A DNA stretch of 41,682 bases from Mycobacterium sp. (lineage in GTDB: Bacteria > Actinomycetota > Actinomycetes > RYN-182), in NCBI GenBank assembly GCA_025965515.1, contig JAOPWU010000196.1, forward strand, positions 1-41,682. The letters run 5' to 3'. Under the pieces are notes generated by a model, which was not told where the DNA came from, ran no database searches, and was given only the letters and a program-made list of their open reading frames with translations. Positions 26,850 to 35,178 of the stretch are shown here, one piece after another. The translations under genes and the position numbers were made by a program. The first letter of the stretch is position 1. Each line of letters begins with the position of its first letter.

Positions 26850-28511
26850 GTGCGCACGCGTCACCCGGCCGGGCGCTACCCAGGTCCTGACAGGGTGTCG
26901 ATTCGTTCTGGTGTGCACCCCTGCGACGACACCGGCCGATGGGAAACGCTCCTCGCGCTGCTGGCCGACCACCCCATCGCGCGGCTCAACGCCGTAGCGG
27001 AGTCCGGCCTGTTCACCACCCTGCCGCCCGCGATGGCGGCGCTGGGCCGCGAGCAGCTCGTCGGCCGCTCCGGCATCGAGATCATCGACCCCGACGACCA
27101 CGGTCTCGCCCTGGCCGCCTGGCTCGAGGTGCTGGCCACGGGCGCGGCGCAGGTCGACGTCCGCGACATCACGGTGCCGGACCAGGTCAGCCGGCTGCAC
27201 TTCCTCGACCTCCGGGACACGCACGGGGTCATCGCTGCGCTCGGCTACGCCCTGCCGACGCCCGCCGACCGGAGCGCCCGGATGGAGCGCGACGCCGGGG
27301 AGGCCCCGCGGCTCGGCCGTACCTGCAAGGACGGTCTCACCTGCTTCACCGCCCTCGACGAGGGCGCCGAGGCGATGCTCGGTTACCCCCGCGGCGCGCT
27401 GGTCGGGAGCCAGGCCCGGGAGCTGATCCACCCGGACGACCTCGAGCTCGCCGTCTCGTCATGGGTCGAGCTGCTGGCCCGGCCCGGGACGCACCGGACC
27501 GTGCGGCTGCGGCACCGCCGCGCCGACGGCGCCTGGCTCTGGCTCGACGTCACGAACCACAACCTGCTGGCGGACCCGGCGCACGGCTGCGTCGTCTCGG
27601 ACCTGGTCGACGTCACCCGGGAGATGGCCCTGCGCGAGGACATCCGGGCGCAGGAGCGGCTGCTGCAGCGGCTCGCCCAGGCGCTGCCCGTGGGCCTGCT
27701 GCACGTCTCCCCCCGCGGCGACGTCGTCTACACCAACGAGCGGCTCCACGCGATCCTCGGGGTGGGGGCGTGCTCGTCCCTCGCCCACCAGCTCGACACG
27801 GTCGACCCCGCCGACCGGACGCGGCTGTCCGACGCCGTCACCGAGGCCCTGGCGACGTCGCAGGACGCCGAGCTGCAGGTGCGGCTGACCGCCGGAACCG
27901 CCCGCCGGGTGTGCTCGGTCGCGCTGCGCCCGGTCGTCGACGATGCGGGCGTGGCGGACGGGGTCATCGCCTGCGTCACCGACGTCACCGAGAGCACCGA
28001 GCTGCGCGCCGAGCTGGAGCACCGCGCGACCTACGACACCCTGACGGGCTGCCTCAACCGGGCCGCGCTGCTGCTGCGACTGTGCCGGGAACTCGAAGCC
28101 GCCCGGCCGGGCGCGGGGTGCGCCGTGCTGTTCCTCGACCTCGACGGCTTCAAGGCCGTCAACGACTCCGCCGGGCACGCCGCGGGCGACGCCCTGCTGC
28201 GCACGGCCGCCGCCACCCTGCAGGCGGCGGCGCGCCGCACCGACGCGGTGGGCCGCATCGGCGGCGACGAGTTCGTCCTCGTCTGCCCGGGCGTGGGGTC
28301 ACGCGACGATGCGGAGGCGCTGGCCGTCGAACTCCAGGGCCGGCTTCGGCGGGTCGCCGCGGCCGACGCCCCCGCCCTGCGGGCGAGCATCGGGCTGGCC
28401 TGGGTGGACGACCCCGCGGTCGACCCCGACACCGTCCTGGCGCAGGCCGACGCGGCGATGTACCGCGCCAAGCGCACGCGACGGCGCGCCGTCCCGGCGC
28501 CCCGGCACTGA
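26850..28511 (+). CDS. PAS-GGDEF diguanylate cyclase
   Basis: This protein of up to 553 residues lacks transmembrane segments, so it is cytosolic. The N-terminal half holds two or three PAS-like sensor units: one at about 30-130 (EQLVGRSGIEIIDPDDHGLAL), one at 150-260 (ALVGSQARELIHPDDLELAVSSW...GAWLWLDVTNHNL) and one at 275-395 (LPVGLLHVSPRGDVVYTNERLHAILG). The GGDEF domain (about 400-540) has the intact motif RIGGDEF at 469-475, making c-di-GMP from two GTP. The inhibitory I-site RxxD (RRTD) sits five residues before GGDEF. No EAL domain follows. The start is uncertain: GTG at 26850, 26895 or 26913. It is divergent from the cell-wall hydrolase. Confidence 0.88.
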   Translation: MRTRHPAGRYPGPDRVSIRSGVHPCDDTGRWETLLALLADHPIARLNAVAESGLFTTLPPAMAALGREQLVGRSGIEIIDPDDHGLALAAWLEVLATGAAQVDVRDITVPDQVSRLHFLDLRDTHGVIAALGYALPTPADRSARMERDAGEAPRLGRTCKDGLTCFTALDEGAEAMLGYPRGALVGSQARELIHPDDLELAVSSWVELLARPGTHRTVRLRHRRADGAWLWLDVTNHNLLADPAHGCVVSDLVDVTREMALREDIRAQERLLQRLAQALPVGLLHVSPRGDVVYTNERLHAILGVGACSSLAHQLDTVDPADRTRLSDAVTEALATSQDAELQVRLTAGTARRVCSVALRPVVDDAGVADGVIACVTDVTESTELRAELEHRATYDTLTGCLNRAALLLRLCRELEAARPGAGCAVLFLDLDGFKAVNDSAGHAAGDALLRTAAATLQAAARRTDAVGRIGGDEFVLVCPGVGSRDDAEALAVELQGRLRRVAAADAPALRASIGLAWVDDPAVDPDTVLAQADAAMYRAKRTRRRAVPAPRH

Positions 28512-28529
28512 CGCCGGAGCCACGGCGCA

Positions 28530-28823
28530 CTAGAGCTCGGGCTTGGCGAGCTCCTCGACGTTGACGTCCTTGAACGTCACGACCTTCACGTTCTTGACGA
28601 AGCGGGCCGGCCGGTACATGTCCCAGACCCACGCGTCGGCGAGCCCGAGCTCGAAGAACACCTCACCGTCGGCGTTGCGCACGTCCAGCGTGTACTCGTT
28701 CGCGAGGTAGAAGCGGCGCTCCGTCTCGATCACATAGCGGAAGAGCCCCACCACATCCCGGTACTCCCGGTAGAGCTGCAGCTCCATGTCCGTCTCGTAC
28801 TTCTCGAGATCCTCGGCGCTCAT
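28530..28823 (-). CDS. DUF2469 family protein
   Basis: This 97-residue acidic protein matches the actinobacteria-specific DUF2469 family: it opens [20 protein letters not shown] and continues with [21 protein letters not shown] and [19 protein letters not shown]. Its function is unknown. The ATG at 28823 overlaps the rnhB stop (ATGA). The pairing with rnhB is conserved in the phylum. The stop TAG lies 18 bases from the end of the convergent GGDEF gene. Confidence 0.93.
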   Translation of the reverse strand: MSAEDLEKYETDMELQLYREYRDVVGLFRYVIETERRFYLANEYTLDVRNADGEVFFELGLADAWVWDMYRPARFVKNVKVVTFKDVNVEELAKPEL

Positions 28824-29626
28824 CGCTCTCCCGTTCCCCGCGTCGACCCCGCGACCCGCTCCATCACGAGGCTCGCGTCGCCGCCATCCTCCCCCACACC
28901 GGGGACGTCCAGAACCACGACATCCCCGAGAGCTCGCGCGGCGGCCCAGTCACCCCGCTCGCCGCGCATCGCGGCGCGCACATTGGCGAAGGACCGGCGG
29001 TGCTCCGCGCACGGGCCGTGCGCGTCCAGAGCCCGTCCGTGCACCTCGGTGCAGTACCCCTTGTGCACGGCGAAGCCGTACTCGGGCCACGTGGCGTCGA
29101 ACTCCTGCATGATCCGGTCCCGCGTCACCTTGGCCAGCACCGACGCCGCGGCGATGCAGGAGACGACCTGGTCACCCTTGATCACGCCGAGCGCCGGGGC
29201 GGGCATGCCGCGCACCGCGAAGCCGTCGGTGAGGACGTAGTCGGCGGGCTCAGCGAGCCGGGCCACGGCGCGGCGCATGCCCGCCAGGTTGGCCACGTGG
29301 ACCCCGTAGCGGTCGACCTCTGCCGCCGGGATGACCACCACGGCGGCGTCCACCGCACGGCGCTGCACGCTGACGTAGGCGGCCTCGCGGGCCTTGGGGG
29401 TCAGCAGTTTCGAATCCGCGAGCCCCGGGATGGGGCCGCCGGGCGGCAGAACGGCTGCGGCCACGACGAGCGGCCCGGCGCAGGCGCCCCGGCCGGCCTC
29501 GTCGACCCCGGCGACGCGGCGGAACCCCTGCCGGGCCAGCGCCCGCTCGAAGCCGTGGAGCCCCGCGTTGCGGGGCAGTGCGCGCGGCCGCGTCCCGTCG
29601 GCGGTCCGACCCATGCTGCCGCCCAT
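28820..29626 (-). CDS. rnhB: Ribonuclease HII
   Basis: This 268-residue cytosolic enzyme cuts RNA in RNA-DNA hybrids and removes single ribonucleotides from DNA. The active-site strand [17 protein letters not shown] has Asp42 and Glu43; further acidic positions follow in [12 protein letters not shown] and [30 protein letters not shown] and [13 protein letters not shown] are typical. A C-terminal tail of about 40 residues extends beyond the family core. Two ATGs are possible, 29626 and 29614; I list the longer. It is coupled to the DUF2469 gene downstream and lies 13 bases after lepB. Confidence 0.94.
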   Translation of the reverse strand: MGGSMGRTADGTRPRALPRNAGLHGFERALARQGFRRVAGVDEAGRGACAGPLVVAAAVLPPGGPIPGLADSKLLTPKAREAAYVSVQRRAVDAAVVVIPAAEVDRYGVHVANLAGMRRAVARLAEPADYVLTDGFAVRGMPAPALGVIKGDQVVSCIAAASVLAKVTRDRIMQEFDATWPEYGFAVHKGYCTEVHGRALDAHGPCAEHRRSFANVRAAMRGERGDWAAARALGDVVVLDVPGVGEDGGDASLVMERVAGSTRGTGER

Positions 29627-29639
29627 CAAGCCGCCCGGG

Positions 29640-30569
29640 TCAGGCCCGCGGCGGGAGCGCCGGAAGGCGCCGGCCCCGGGTCCCGGCCAGCGGCAGCACG
29701 AGTGCGGCAGCAGCGGCGGCACCGTCGACCGGCAGCCCGGCCCGCCGCTGCGCCACCGCGGCGGTCCCGGCGGGCACGTGCGCGAAGGTCGCGGGGACGG
29801 GCAGGCGCGCGAAGCGGCTGAACGGCCAGACACGCACGAACGCACGGCCGATCACACTGCTCTCGGGCACCAGCCCGTAGACGCGCGAGTCCGCCGAGAC
29901 GGACCGGTGGTCGCCCATGACCCAGAGCATGCCCTTCGGCACCGTGGTCTGCGGGAAGGGCCGCTGGTCGTCCTCGTAGAGGTACGTCTCGTCCAGCGGG
30001 GTGCCGTTGACCGTCACGTGGCCGCCGGTGCAGCAGGCGACCTGGTCGCCCGGCAGGCCGATGACCCGCTTCACGAAGTCGCTCTCGTCGGACTGCGCGA
30101 AGCCCAGCGTGCTGCCGATCGCGCGGCCGACCTTGCCGAGCGTGGAGGTGGCGGGCGCGGCTGCCTCGTTGGGGAAGTTGGTGCCGGCGCGCTTGAACAC
30201 GACGACCTCGCCGCGGTGCGGGCCGCGGGTGTCGTAGACGAGCTTGTTCACGAGGACGCGGTCACCCACGAGCAGCGTCTGCTCCATCGAGCCCGACGGG
30301 ATGTAGTACGCCTGCACGACGAACGTCTTGAGCAGGAACGTCAGCGCCAGGGCGATGACGATGAGTACGGGCAGTTCCCACCACACCGAGTCACGCGCCG
30401 GGCGGTGATGGCCACGCTGGCCCCGGGGCGCGGGCGCAGCCGACGTCGACGAGACATCGGCCGGTCCGCCACCCGCCGGCCCGGCGTCTGCCGAGCCGGC
30501 CTGCGCGGCGGGCCCGGCGGCGGCCGGGCCGACGCGCGCCGGGTCGGCCGGGTCTGACGGGTGCGCCAT
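29640..30569 (-). CDS. lepB: Signal peptidase I
   Basis: This 309-residue membrane-bound serine protease removes signal peptides at the outer face. After a cytosolic Ala/Pro-rich head of 60 residues one transmembrane helix spans about 64-82 ([18 protein letters not shown]). Catalytic Ser94 is in [11 protein letters not shown] and Lys167 in [12 protein letters not shown]; the conserved [14 protein letters not shown] box follows. A low-complexity tail of about 65 residues after the core is unusual. The ATG at 30569 lies 9 bases after the rplS stop, so the two are co-transcribed, as in many actinobacteria. Confidence 0.95.
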   Translation of the reverse strand: MAHPSDPADPARVGPAAAGPAAQAGSADAGPAGGGPADVSSTSAAPAPRGQRGHHRPARDSVWWELPVLIVIALALTFLLKTFVVQAYYIPSGSMEQTLLVGDRVLVNKLVYDTRGPHRGEVVVFKRAGTNFPNEAAAPATSTLGKVGRAIGSTLGFAQSDESDFVKRVIGLPGDQVACCTGGHVTVNGTPLDETYLYEDDQRPFPQTTVPKGMLWVMGDHRSVSADSRVYGLVPESSVIGRAFVRVWPFSRFARLPVPATFAHVPAGTAAVAQRRAGLPVDGAAAAAALVLPLAGTRGRRLPALPPRA

Positions 30570-30578
30570 CCGGTGCGG

Positions 30579-30935
30579 CTACTTGCCGGCCGGGATGCGA
30601 CGCTCCTTGATCTTCGCCTTCTTGCCGCGGAGGTCGCGGAGGTAGTACAGCTTCGCGCGACGGACGTCACCGTGGGTGACGACCTCGATCTTCTGGATCA
30701 CCGGGGTGTGCACCGGGAAGGTGCGCTCGACGCCGGTGCCGAAGCTCACCTTGCGGACGGTGAACGTCTCGCGGGAGCCGGCGCCCTGGCGGCGGATCAC
30801 GACGCCCTGGAAGACCTGCACGCGCTCGCGGCTTCCCTCGATGACGCGGACGTGGACCTTGAGCGTGTCCCCCGGCCGGAACTCAGGGACGTCGTCGCGC
30901 AGCGAAGCGGCGTCGAGGCTGTCGAGGGTCTGCAT
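30579..30935 (-). CDS. rplS: Large-subunit ribosomal protein L19
   Basis: This 118-residue protein lies at the interface of the two ribosomal subunits. The whole family pattern is present: [54 protein letters not shown] and the basic end [22 protein letters not shown]. The ATG at 30935 has AAGGA about 8 bases upstream. A 254-base gap separates it from trmD, so it likely has its own promoter and leader. lepB, rnhB and DUF2469 follow. Confidence 0.98.
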   Translation of the reverse strand: MQTLDSLDAASLRDDVPEFRPGDTLKVHVRVIEGSRERVQVFQGVVIRRQGAGSRETFTVRKVSFGTGVERTFPVHTPVIQKIEVVTHGDVRRAKLYYLRDLRGKKAKIKERRIPAGK

Positions 30936-31189
30936 CGTCAAATCCTTCGGGCGTGCGCGCAGCGCTGTGCGCGATGTACAGGTCAGAGCGTTCGCAGTGC
31001 GGCTCCCCCGCGCATCCGGCGGGTACGGAGCCGGTGGTCCGGCTGTACGGGTCACCGTCCGGCTCCGGCCCCAGGATGGGACAGCGAAGGCCAGCGACGG
31101 CTGTAGACCCGACGCCCTATCGTGCCACACACTCGCCCCGGGCGGGCACGGCGCCCCCCGGCAGGCCGTCCGGCGGGGCCCGCGAACGG
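30936..31189 (-). promoter_or_regulatory. Leader/promoter region of rplS
   Basis: These 254 bases lie between the trmD stop and rplS. They contain a hairpin just after trmD (31155-31178) and a GC-rich palindromic stretch around AGCGCT near 30960. No clear -35/-10 pair is visible. A structured leader for L19 control is possible but I match it to no known family. Confidence 0.35.
31155..31178 (-). terminator. Hairpin downstream of trmD
   Basis: CCCCCGG at 31155-31161 pairs with CCGGCGGGG at 31170-31178, allowing a one-base bulge, around an 8-base loop. It begins 11 bases after the trmD stop on the minus strand. No T-run follows. Confidence 0.45.
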
Positions 31190-31984
31190 TCAGCCGGACC
31201 CGTCCGCCTCGGGCGCGGGCGCCCCCAGCGCGTCCAGGACCCGGTGGTCCCGATCGTCCAGCGCGACGGCCGCCAACAGCTCCGGCCGTACCAGCGCGGT
31301 GCGGCGCAGCGCCTCGTCCCGCACCCACCGGGCCACGGCTGCGTGGTTGCCGGTCAGCAGCTCGGGCGGGACGTCGCGGCCGGCGAACGACGGCGGCCGG
31401 GTGTACACGCGGCCCTCGAGCAGGCCGCTGGTGCCGTCCGCGCCGAAGGAGTCGTCGGCCAGCGACGCCTCGTTGCCGACCACGCCGGGCAGCAGCCGGG
31501 TGACCGCCTCGAGGATCACCAGGGTGGCCACCTCGCCGCCGGCCAGGACGTAGTCGCCGATGGACAGCTCGTCGTCGGCCCAGGCGTCGACCACCCGGCC
31601 GTCGATCCCCTCGTACCGGCCGCAGCCGAAGACCAGCCACGGTTCGCGGGCCAGCTCGGCAGCGACGGCCTGGGTGAAGGGACGGCCGCTCGGCGACGGG
31701 ACGATCACCCGCGGGCGGGGGCCCGACCGTGGGTCGCCCGCGTCCGCCCCGGGCGGCCCGCCGGTGACCTCGGTGAGCGCCTCCCACCACGGGCCCGGCG
31801 TCATGACCATCCCTGGGCCGCCCCCGTAGGGCGCGTCGTCGACGGTCCGGTGCACGTCGTGGGTCCAGGTCCGCAGGTCGTGCACGGCGAGGTCGACGAT
31901 GCCGCGGCGCTGCGCCTTGCCCAGGAGGGCGAGGTCGGCGGGGGCAAAGTAGTCCGGGAAGACGGTGAGGATGTCGACGCGCAT
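31190..31984 (-). CDS. trmD: tRNA (guanine-N1)-methyltransferase
   Basis: This 264-residue SPOUT methyltransferase makes m1G37 in tRNAs, preventing frameshifts. Conserved parts are [39 protein letters not shown] and the SAM trefoil knot [16 protein letters not shown]. The C-terminal helical part contains [20 protein letters not shown]. Its ATG at 31984 shares a base with the rimM stop (TGATG). It is the last gene of rpsP-khpA-rimM-trmD. Confidence 0.97.
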   Translation of the reverse strand: MRVDILTVFPDYFAPADLALLGKAQRRGIVDLAVHDLRTWTHDVHRTVDDAPYGGGPGMVMTPGPWWEALTEVTGGPPGADAGDPRSGPRPRVIVPSPSGRPFTQAVAAELAREPWLVFGCGRYEGIDGRVVDAWADDELSIGDYVLAGGEVATLVILEAVTRLLPGVVGNEASLADDSFGADGTSGLLEGRVYTRPPSFAGRDVPPELLTGNHAAVARWVRDEALRRTALVRPELLAAVALDDRDHRVLDALGAPAPEADGSG

Positions 31985-32544
31985 CAGAGGTCGAACAGTC
32001 CCTCGGGTACGACGGCGGTGAGCGTGCCCGCGGCCAGGTCCACGTCCGGGACCAGCGGGGCGACGAACGGCAGCAGCCCCTGGCCACCGCCGGGCAGCGC
32101 GACCTGCAGCAGCGGCTGCGCGGAGGTGTGCACCACGTCGGTCACCTCGCCGACCGGTGCGCCCTCCGGGGTGACGACGCGCAGCCCCACGAGCTGGTGG
32201 TCCCAGTAGGCGCCTTCGCCGGGGTCACCGGCCTCGTCCTCGCGCCGCACGACCATGGTGCCGCGCAACGCCTCGGCGCCCGTGCGGTCGTCGACGCCCT
32301 CGACCGTGACGACCAGGCGCCCCGAGTGCCAGTGGCGCCCGGCCAGCACCACGGTGCCCTCGACGCCGCGGCGGAACGTGTGCAGCGGGGCGCCGACGAC
32401 GAGCCGGCCCTCCGGGTCGTCGGTGAGCGGTTCCAGCAGCACCTGGCCGCTGACGCCGTGCGGCGGCCCGAACCGCCCCATCGCGACCAGCCCCGCCGGG
32501 AGAGCGTTCTCCCGGGCGGGGCTGGGGCGGGGGTCGGTGGCCAC
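31984..32544 (-). CDS. rimM: Ribosome maturation factor RimM
   Basis: This 186-residue factor binds S19 and helps mature the head of the 30S subunit. The N-terminal RimM barrel has [23 protein letters not shown] (here [13 protein letters not shown]), and the PRC-barrel half contains [16 protein letters not shown] and [17 protein letters not shown]. The start is a GTG at 32544. It lies 20 bases after khpA and overlaps trmD by one base. Confidence 0.95.
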   Translation of the reverse strand: MATDPRPSPARENALPAGLVAMGRFGPPHGVSGQVLLEPLTDDPEGRLVVGAPLHTFRRGVEGTVVLAGRHWHSGRLVVTVEGVDDRTGAEALRGTMVVRREDEAGDPGEGAYWDHQLVGLRVVTPEGAPVGEVTDVVHTSAQPLLQVALPGGGQGLLPFVAPLVPDVDLAAGTLTAVVPEGLFDL

Positions 32545-32564
32545 GGCGGTGTGCTGCCGGCCGG

Positions 32565-32801
32565 TCAGAGCCGGTCGGTGTCGACCACGTCGACGCGGAC
32601 CGCGCGGCCACCGACAGCGGCCATCACGGAGCGCAGCGCACGGGCGGTACGGCCACCGCGACCGATGACCTTACCGAGGTCCTCGGGGTGCACCCGCACC
32701 TCGAGGGTCTTCCCGCGCTGGCTCGCGACCAGGCTCACCGCGACGTCGTCCGGGTGGTCGACGATGCCGCGCACCAGGTGCTCCAGTGCTGCTTCCAGCA
32801 C
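32565..32801 (-). CDS. khpA: KH-domain RNA-binding protein (KhpA/YlqC)
   Basis: This 78-residue protein has a single KH domain with the GxxG loop in LGKVIGRGGRTARALRSVM. KhpA proteins bind RNA, often with KhpB, and affect cell size in Gram-positives. The GTG start at 32801 lies one base after the rpsP stop, so translation is coupled. The position between rpsP and rimM is the standard one. Confidence 0.94.
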   Translation of the reverse strand: MLEAALEHLVRGIVDHPDDVAVSLVASQRGKTLEVRVHPEDLGKVIGRGGRTARALRSVMAAVGGRAVRVDVVDTDRL

Positions 32802-32802
32802 C

Positions 32803-33384
32803 TCAGGCCTCGGCGGGAGCCGCAGCCTCGCCGCCGGCGGCCGGAGCCTCGGGGGCGGTTACGGCGGCCGTCTCGGCCTTCGGCGTGGCGGCCGGCTTCT
32901 CGGCCTTCGGCGTCGTGGCCGGCTTCTCGGCCTTCGGCGTCGTGGCCGACTTCTCGGCCTTCGGCGTCGTGGCCGACTTGTCGGCCTTCGGCGCGGCGGC
33001 CGGCTTCTCGGCCTTGGGGGTCGTGGCGGGCTTCTCGCCCAGCCCGGCCGCCTCGCGGGCCACCTCGGCGAAGAGGGCCTTGCGGTCCGGCTTCGGGGCC
33101 GCGACCTTCATCGGGGCCGGGGCCGGCTCGCCCTTGAACTTCTGCCAGTCGCCGGTGACCTTGAGGATCGCGGCCACGGGCTCGGTCGGCTGGGCGCCGA
33201 CGGACAGCCAGTAGGCCACCCGCTCGGGATTGACCTCCATGAAGGAGGGGTCCTCCTTGGGGTGGTACTTGCCGATCGTCTCGATGACGCGGCCGTCCCG
33301 CTTGGTGCGGCTGTCCGCCACGACGATGCGGTAGTACGGGGCGCGCATCTTGCCGAGGCGCATGAGCTTGATCTTGGTTGCCAC
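32803..33384 (-). CDS. rpsP: Small-subunit ribosomal protein S16 with repetitive Lys/Ala/Pro tail
   Basis: The first ~85 of 193 residues are a standard S16: [34 protein letters not shown] and [20 protein letters not shown]. The remaining ~105 residues form an extension with a nine-residue repeat of the type PKAEKPATT, ending in an Ala/Glu-rich stretch. It resembles histone H1-like tails, but function is unknown. Most S16 proteins are 80-150 residues, so this is long. The GTG at 33384 starts the family sequence; the frame stays open upstream without a match. It heads rpsP-khpA-rimM-trmD. Confidence 0.96.
   Translation of the reverse strand: MATKIKLMRLGKMRAPYYRIVVADSRTKRDGRVIETIGKYHPKEDPSFMEVNPERVAYWLSVGAQPTEPVAAILKVTGDWQKFKGEPAPAPMKVAAPKPDRKALFAEVAREAAGLGEKPATTPKAEKPAAAPKADKSATTPKAEKSATTPKAEKPATTPKAEKPAATPKAETAAVTAPEAPAAGGEAAAPAEA
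32882..33040 (-). repeat. 27-bp tandem repeat, about six copies, in rpsP
   Basis: Consecutive in-frame units of the form GTCGTGGCCGGCTTCTCGGC plus CTTCGGC (plus strand) encode the PKAEKPATT repeat of the S16 tail. Units differ at a few positions (Ser for Pro, Asp for Glu). The last, near 33020, is the most divergent. Copy number may differ among strains. Confidence 0.85.
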
Positions 33385-33411
33385 GAGAGTGCTGTTACTC
33401 CAGTCGAAGGA

Positions 33412-33427
33412 GAGGGACGGGTCCCTC
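33412..33427. repeat. Short perfect inverted repeat upstream of rpsP
   Basis: GAGGGAC (33412-33418) and GTCCCTC (33421-33427) form a 7-base palindrome with a 2-base centre, 28 bases before the rpsP start, in the 200-base ffh-rpsP gap. It could be an operator or a leader hairpin. Evidence is sequence symmetry only. Confidence 0.35.
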
Positions 33428-33584
33428 GGTGAGCGGGCGGTCCGACGGTGGGGCCCGGCGGGACACCCGCGGGGTCGACACCGGGACGGAAGAGGGCCGT
33501 CCGCAGCGCCGCGCCACACACGGCTACGCACCCCATCATGCCAGATGCCGGCTCCCCGAGGGCAGCGGGCCGGGCGGGTGACCG

Positions 33585-35159
33585 CTACCGGTCGCGCGGC
33601 GGCCGCGCCTGGGGCAGCCCGAGCGGGTTCCGGCCGCCGCCGCCGGGCAGCTGCAGACCGGAGCGCTGCAGCTCCGCGAGCTGCCCGCTGGACAGCCCGA
33701 GCGCCTCCATGTCGAAGCCGCCCGCACCGGTGCCGGCCGGCAGGGCGCCGCCCCGCGCCGCCTGGGCATCCTTGCGCCGGGGCGTCGGGCCCTTCTTGCC
33801 CTTGCCGCCCTTCTTGGCCTGCTTGCGGGCGATCTTCTCCTGCCGGCGGGCCCCCGGCATGGAGCCCATCATCTGCTGCATGACCTTCTTCGCCTCGAAG
33901 AAGCGGTCCACCAGCTGATTCACGTCGGTGACGGTCACGCCGGAGCCGCGGGCGATGCGGGCCCGGCGGGACCCGTCGATCAGCTTCGGGTCAGCGCGCT
34001 CGGCGGGCGTCATACCGCGGATGATGGCGGCCACGCGGTCGAGGTCCTTCTCGTCCACGTTGGCGATGGCGTCCTTGAACTGGCCCATCCCCGGGAGCAT
34101 CCCGAGCAGGTTCCCCAGCGGACCCATCTTCCGGATCATCATCATCTGCTGCAGGAAGTCCTCGAGCGAGAAGTCCTTGGCGCCGATGCGACTGGCCATG
34201 GCCTCGGCCTCGTCGGCCTCGAAGGTCTGCTCGGCCTGCTCGATGAGGGTGAGGACGTCGCCCATCCCGAGGATGCGCGAGGCCATCCGCTCGGGGTGGA
34301 AGCGGTCGAACTCCGTCAGCTTCTCGCCGTTGGACGCGAAGACGATCGGGGCACCGGTCATCGTGGCGATGGACAGCGCCGCGCCGCCGCGGGCGTCGCC
34401 GTCGAGCTTCGTGAGCACGACCCCGGTGAAGCCGACACCCTCGCCGAAGGCCTGCGCCGTCGTGACGGCGTCCTGACCGATCATGGCGTCGACGACGAAG
34501 AGCACCTCGTGGGCCTGCGTGGCCGCGCGGATGTCGGCGGCCTGCTGCATGAGCTCGGCGTCGATGCCCAGCCGGCCGGCCGTGTCGACGACGACCACGT
34601 CGAAGCCGCGCCGCCGCGCCACCTCGATGCTGTCGGTGGCGACCTTCACCGGGTCGCCGACGCCGGAGCCCGGCTCGGGCGCGTAGACCTCGACCTGCGC
34701 CTGGCCGCCGACCACCTGCAGCTGCTGCACCGCGTTGGGCCGCTGCAGGTCGGCGGCGACGAGCATCGGCTCGTGACCCTGCTGCTTGAGCCAACGGCCC
34801 AGCTTGCCGGCCAGTGTCGTTTTACCGGCGCCCTGCAGGCCCGCCAGCATGATCACGGTCGGGGGGTTCTTGGCGAGGTGCAGCGGCCGGGCGGTACCGC
34901 CGAGGATCGTGACGAGCTCCTCGTCGACGATCTTGATGACCTGCTGGGCCGGGTTCAGCGCGCGGCTGACCTCGGCGCCGCGGGCGCGCTCCTTGACCCG
35001 GGAGATGAACTCCTTGACCACGGGCAGCGCGACGTCGGCCTCGAGCAGCGCCAGCCGGATCTCGCGCGCGGTGGCGTCGAGGTCGGAGTCGCTGAGCCGG
35101 CCCTTGCTGCGCAGGCCGGTGAAAACGGTCGCGAGGCGGTCGGAGAGGGTGTCGAACAC
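33585..35159 (-). CDS. ffh: Signal recognition particle GTPase Ffh
   Basis: This 524-residue protein binds signal sequences and 4.5S RNA and targets membrane proteins with FtsY. The N domain (1-90) starts [20 protein letters not shown]. The G domain has [14 protein letters not shown], the DTAGRL box and [10 protein letters not shown]. The Met-rich M domain contains [26 protein letters not shown] and the RNA-binding [13 protein letters not shown] basic, Gly/Pro-rich tail follows. The start is a GTG at 35159, with GAGGA almost touching it. It follows glnD by 19 bases on the same strand, so it may be part of the amt-glnB-glnD transcript. Confidence 0.97.
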   Translation of the reverse strand: MFDTLSDRLATVFTGLRSKGRLSDSDLDATAREIRLALLEADVALPVVKEFISRVKERARGAEVSRALNPAQQVIKIVDEELVTILGGTARPLHLAKNPPTVIMLAGLQGAGKTTLAGKLGRWLKQQGHEPMLVAADLQRPNAVQQLQVVGGQAQVEVYAPEPGSGVGDPVKVATDSIEVARRRGFDVVVVDTAGRLGIDAELMQQAADIRAATQAHEVLFVVDAMIGQDAVTTAQAFGEGVGFTGVVLTKLDGDARGGAALSIATMTGAPIVFASNGEKLTEFDRFHPERMASRILGMGDVLTLIEQAEQTFEADEAEAMASRIGAKDFSLEDFLQQMMMIRKMGPLGNLLGMLPGMGQFKDAIANVDEKDLDRVAAIIRGMTPAERADPKLIDGSRRARIARGSGVTVTDVNQLVDRFFEAKKVMQQMMGSMPGARRQEKIARKQAKKGGKGKKGPTPRRKDAQAARGGALPAGTGAGGFDMEALGLSSGQLAELQRSGLQLPGGGGRNPLGLPQARPPRDR

Positions 35160-35178
35160 TCCTCGATCCTAGTCGGCG

